A stretch of DNA of 64,000 nucleotides, taken from NCBI RefSeq assembly GCF_008271805.1, contig NZ_VSRY01000062.1:1-64000 (forward strand), in the 5' to 3' direction. Position 1 is the first letter of the stretch; every line of letters begins with the position of its first letter. Below the pieces are notes generated by a model. The model was not told the origin of the DNA and did not search any database. It saw only the letters and a program-made list of their open reading frames with translations. The position numbers were made by a program, and so were the translations under genes. This DNA comes from Streptomyces sp. TRM49041 (GTDB taxonomy: Bacteria > Actinomycetota > Actinomycetes > Streptomycetales > Streptomycetaceae). This document shows, one piece after another, positions 62,439 through 64,000 of this stretch.

Positions 62439-62957
62439 TCAGTGCCGCATGCCGTCGTGCTGCTGCCCGTGCGTGTCGTGCTGCTGCCCGTCCTGCTTCG
62501 GGTTGTGGGTCCTGGCCTCGACCGGGACCTCGACCTCGATCGGGTCGGACTCCTTGAAGCGCAGCTCGATCCGGACCTTCTCGCCCTGCTTCGGTGTGCG
62601 CTTCAGATCCATGAACATCAGATGGCTGCCGCCGCGCTCCAGCCTCAGCTCGCCGTGCGCGGGCAGGCCGTAGCCGGTGACCTGCCGCATCTTCTGGTCC
62701 TTCGTCTCGTGCAGCTGCACGTCGTCGGAGAGGTCGCTGGTGACGGCCGTGAGCGTGTCGCCGGCGTCGCCGGTGTTGGTGACGGTGAGGAAGCCGCCGG
62801 CCATGTCGCTGTTCACCGGTTCGGGGATGAAGGCCCCGCTGACCTTCAACCGCGGCTTGCCGTCCGCCGCGTCGGCGGACGAGCAGCCGCCCAGGGCCAG
62901 GCCCGTGACGAGCGCGAGCGCGGCGGAGAGGGCGGCGGTGGTGGTGCGGCGGGTCAC
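62439..62957 (-). CDS. ecuC: PCuAC-type extracytoplasmic copper chaperone (EcuC)
   Basis: This lipoprotein-type copper(I) chaperone delivers copper to Sco and cuproenzymes. The 172-aa protein has a signal peptide ending in the lipobox LGGCSS. It has the PCuAC motif: VQLHETKDQKMRQVTGYGLP and the following SHLMFM supply the usual H-M-H-M copper ligands. The His-rich C-terminal tail (HDTHGQQHDGMRH) would bind additional copper. The GTG start overlaps the sco stop (GTGA). Homologues in S. lividans (ECuC) feed the Sco chaperone. Confidence 0.93.
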   Translation of the reverse strand: MTRRTTTAALSAALALVTGLALGGCSSADAADGKPRLKVSGAFIPEPVNSDMAGGFLTVTNTGDAGDTLTAVTSDLSDDVQLHETKDQKMRQVTGYGLPAHGELRLERGGSHLMFMDLKRTPKQGEKVRIELRFKESDPIEVEVPVEARTHNPKQDGQQHDTHGQQHDGMRH

Positions 62958-63652
62958 GGGTTCTCTCCACGGATGAGCTTCGGCAGGTCCTGGGCGTAGT
63001 CCTCGACGCTGGTGTCCTCGCCGTAGACGACATACCCGCGGTCGGTCTTCGGCGAGAACGCCATCACCTGCGCGCCGTGCATGGAGACGACCTTGCCGTC
63101 CTTGTCCGTCGACGGCGGGTCGATGCCGATACCGAGCCGGCGGGCGCCGGCCTGGATCGTCGGGAACGCGCCGCTGAGGCCGACGAAGCTGGGGTCTCCG
63201 GCGGACGGCAGCCACTTGGCGAGCTCGGCGGGGGTGTCGCGCTCCGGGTCGGTGGTCACGAAGACGACCTCGAGCTTGTCCCGGTCCGCCTTGGGCAGTT
63301 CCTTCATCGCGGTGGCGATGTTGCTCATGGTCAGCGGGCACACGTCGGGGCAGTGCGTGTAGCCGAAGTAGACGAGGGTGGGCTTGCCCTTGGTCCGCTC
63401 GCGTAGGTCGTACGGCTTGCCGGTGGTGTCGGTGAGGACGAGGTTCGGCTTCTCGAACGGGCGGTCCAGGACCGTCCCGGGCTTCGAGGCGTCGGCGGCC
63501 ATGGACACGTCGGCGACGGGGCTGCTGCCCGCCTTCGTACCGGTGCCGCAGGCGGTCAGGGCGAGCGCCGACGCGGTGACGAGGGCGGCGGCGATAAGCC
63601 GGGTGCGCCGGGCCCCGTGGCGGGGCCGCGCGGCGCGGATGACAGTGCGCAT
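62954..63652 (-). CDS. sco: Sco-family copper chaperone / thioredoxin-like protein
   Basis: This membrane-anchored or lipoprotein copper chaperone metallates cytochrome oxidase CuA and, in Streptomyces, supports morphological development. The 232-aa protein has a signal sequence with lipobox-like LTACGTG. The Sco domain shows VYFGYTHCPDVCPLTMSNIA with the CxxxCP copper/redox motif, VTTDPERDTPAELAKWL, and MHGAQVMAFSPKTD carrying the conserved copper-binding His. All three ligands (two Cys, one His) are present. ATG 63652 has only a moderate Shine-Dalgarno (GAGAGAAA). The ecuC start overlaps its stop. Confidence 0.93.
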   Translation of the reverse strand: MRTVIRAARPRHGARRTRLIAAALVTASALALTACGTGTKAGSSPVADVSMAADASKPGTVLDRPFEKPNLVLTDTTGKPYDLRERTKGKPTLVYFGYTHCPDVCPLTMSNIATAMKELPKADRDKLEVVFVTTDPERDTPAELAKWLPSAGDPSFVGLSGAFPTIQAGARRLGIGIDPPSTDKDGKVVSMHGAQVMAFSPKTDRGYVVYGEDTSVEDYAQDLPKLIRGENP

Positions 63653-63701
63653 CACGATTTCTCTCAGATCAGTCAGTCGGGTGGCTGGATGTGTCCGGGG
63701 G

Positions 63702-64000
63702 TCACGCGGAGCGGCGGCGCCCGGACACGACGGCGAAGGCGACACCGGCGGCACCGACCAGGATGCCGACGACACCGAGGACGCGGGCCGTGGTGTCGCT
63801 CACGTCACCGGAGGCGGCCGCGGTCTTCTGCCCGCTCTCGTTCTCGCCGCTCTCGTTCTTGCCGTTCTCGTTCTTGTCGTTCCCGTCGTCCGCCTGCTCC
63901 GCCCCGGCGGAGCCGCCCTTGCCCTCGGCGGCGGACAGTTTCAGGACGGGCGCGGGGGAGTCGGGCTCGGCGGCGCCCTCCTCGGCCTCCTCGATCCAGC
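63702..64000 (-). CDS. ycnI: YcnI-family copper-binding protein, C-terminal part (runs off the window)
   Basis: Only the last about 98 codons are inside the window. They read IEEAEEGAAEPDSPAPVLKL, the end of the DUF1775/YcnI domain. A Lys/Asn/Glu/Gly-rich linker (NDKNENGKNESGENESGQK) follows, then one membrane-spanning helix (VLGVVGILVGAAGVAFAVVS) with the basic end GRRRSA. YcnI proteins bind copper through a conserved His and Trp that would lie upstream. It precedes sco by 49 nt, so it is most likely the first or an early gene of the copper operon. Confidence 0.85.
   Translation of the reverse strand, partial: WIEEAEEGAAEPDSPAPVLKLSAAEGKGGSAGAEQADDGNDKNENGKNESGENESGQKTAAASGDVSDTTARVLGVVGILVGAAGVAFAVVSGRRRSA

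Overview
The window is high-GC actinomycete DNA and almost certainly a Streptomyces chromosome. It carries ssgR/ssgA, a thiC gene behind a TPP riboswitch, Rex-controlled cydAB-cydCD, a dtpA/copper-trafficking cluster, a DUF5326 gene, and sites matching the Streptomyces parS consensus. From memory, the order ssgR-ssgA-yibE/F-thiC ... cydABCD ... serS-pheA-dtpA follows the core arm beside oriC in S. coelicolor (about SCO3925 to SCO3967). Three perfect parS sites, one near-perfect site and two DnaA-box clusters fit that position.

Region 1 (1-11,670) is accessory DNA. It begins with a Tn7-like transposition operon (tnsB-like DDE transposase, tnsC-like AAA+ ATPase, tniQ/tnsD-like targeting protein) whose genes overlap by 4 nt and whose tnsB 5' end looks disrupted. 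Beyond it lie poorly recognised cargo-like genes, including a 422-aa orphan and a translationally coupled pair, then two decaying genes (one frameshift; two in-frame stops) and small survivors. A DIP1984-family gene follows. The last 1.5 kb is gene-poor, with a possible tnsA 5' remnant, a truncated divergent gene start and a repeated 12-mer.

Region 2 (11,670-30,100) is core chromosome: LysE exporter, GPP34 protein, serine hydrolase, GNAT, NUDIX, LysR regulator, PLP trans-sulfuration enzyme, holin-like membrane protein, cupin, DUF5326, ssgR and ssgA (sporulation septation control), YibE/F, riboswitch-thiC, DUF805, a membrane protein, a PPP-type phosphatase, a LacI regulator and a HisC-type aminotransferase.

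Region 3 (30,100-40,050) is the cytochrome bd oxidase block: a Rex operator, cydA, cydB and a fused cydCD whose start codon is overlapped by a parS site. An M23 peptidase, a HAD phosphatase and an LLM-class F420 oxidoreductase follow.

Region 4 (40,050-55,550) holds an orphan pair of Roadblock/LC7 proteins with a PATAN-like partner, a secreted NHL-repeat protein, kptA, a MerR regulator, a hydrolase-SDR fusion overlapping an M24 peptidase, a four-gene double ABC-2 exporter operon, lpd, and tRNA-Ser(GCU).

Region 5 (55,550-64,000) is a leftward run: serS with a coupled HAD phosphatase, a 490-bp intergenic region with a DnaA-box cluster, pheA, and the copper/heme-peroxidase operon ycnI-sco-ecuC-copCD-dtpA. 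The window ends inside ycnI.
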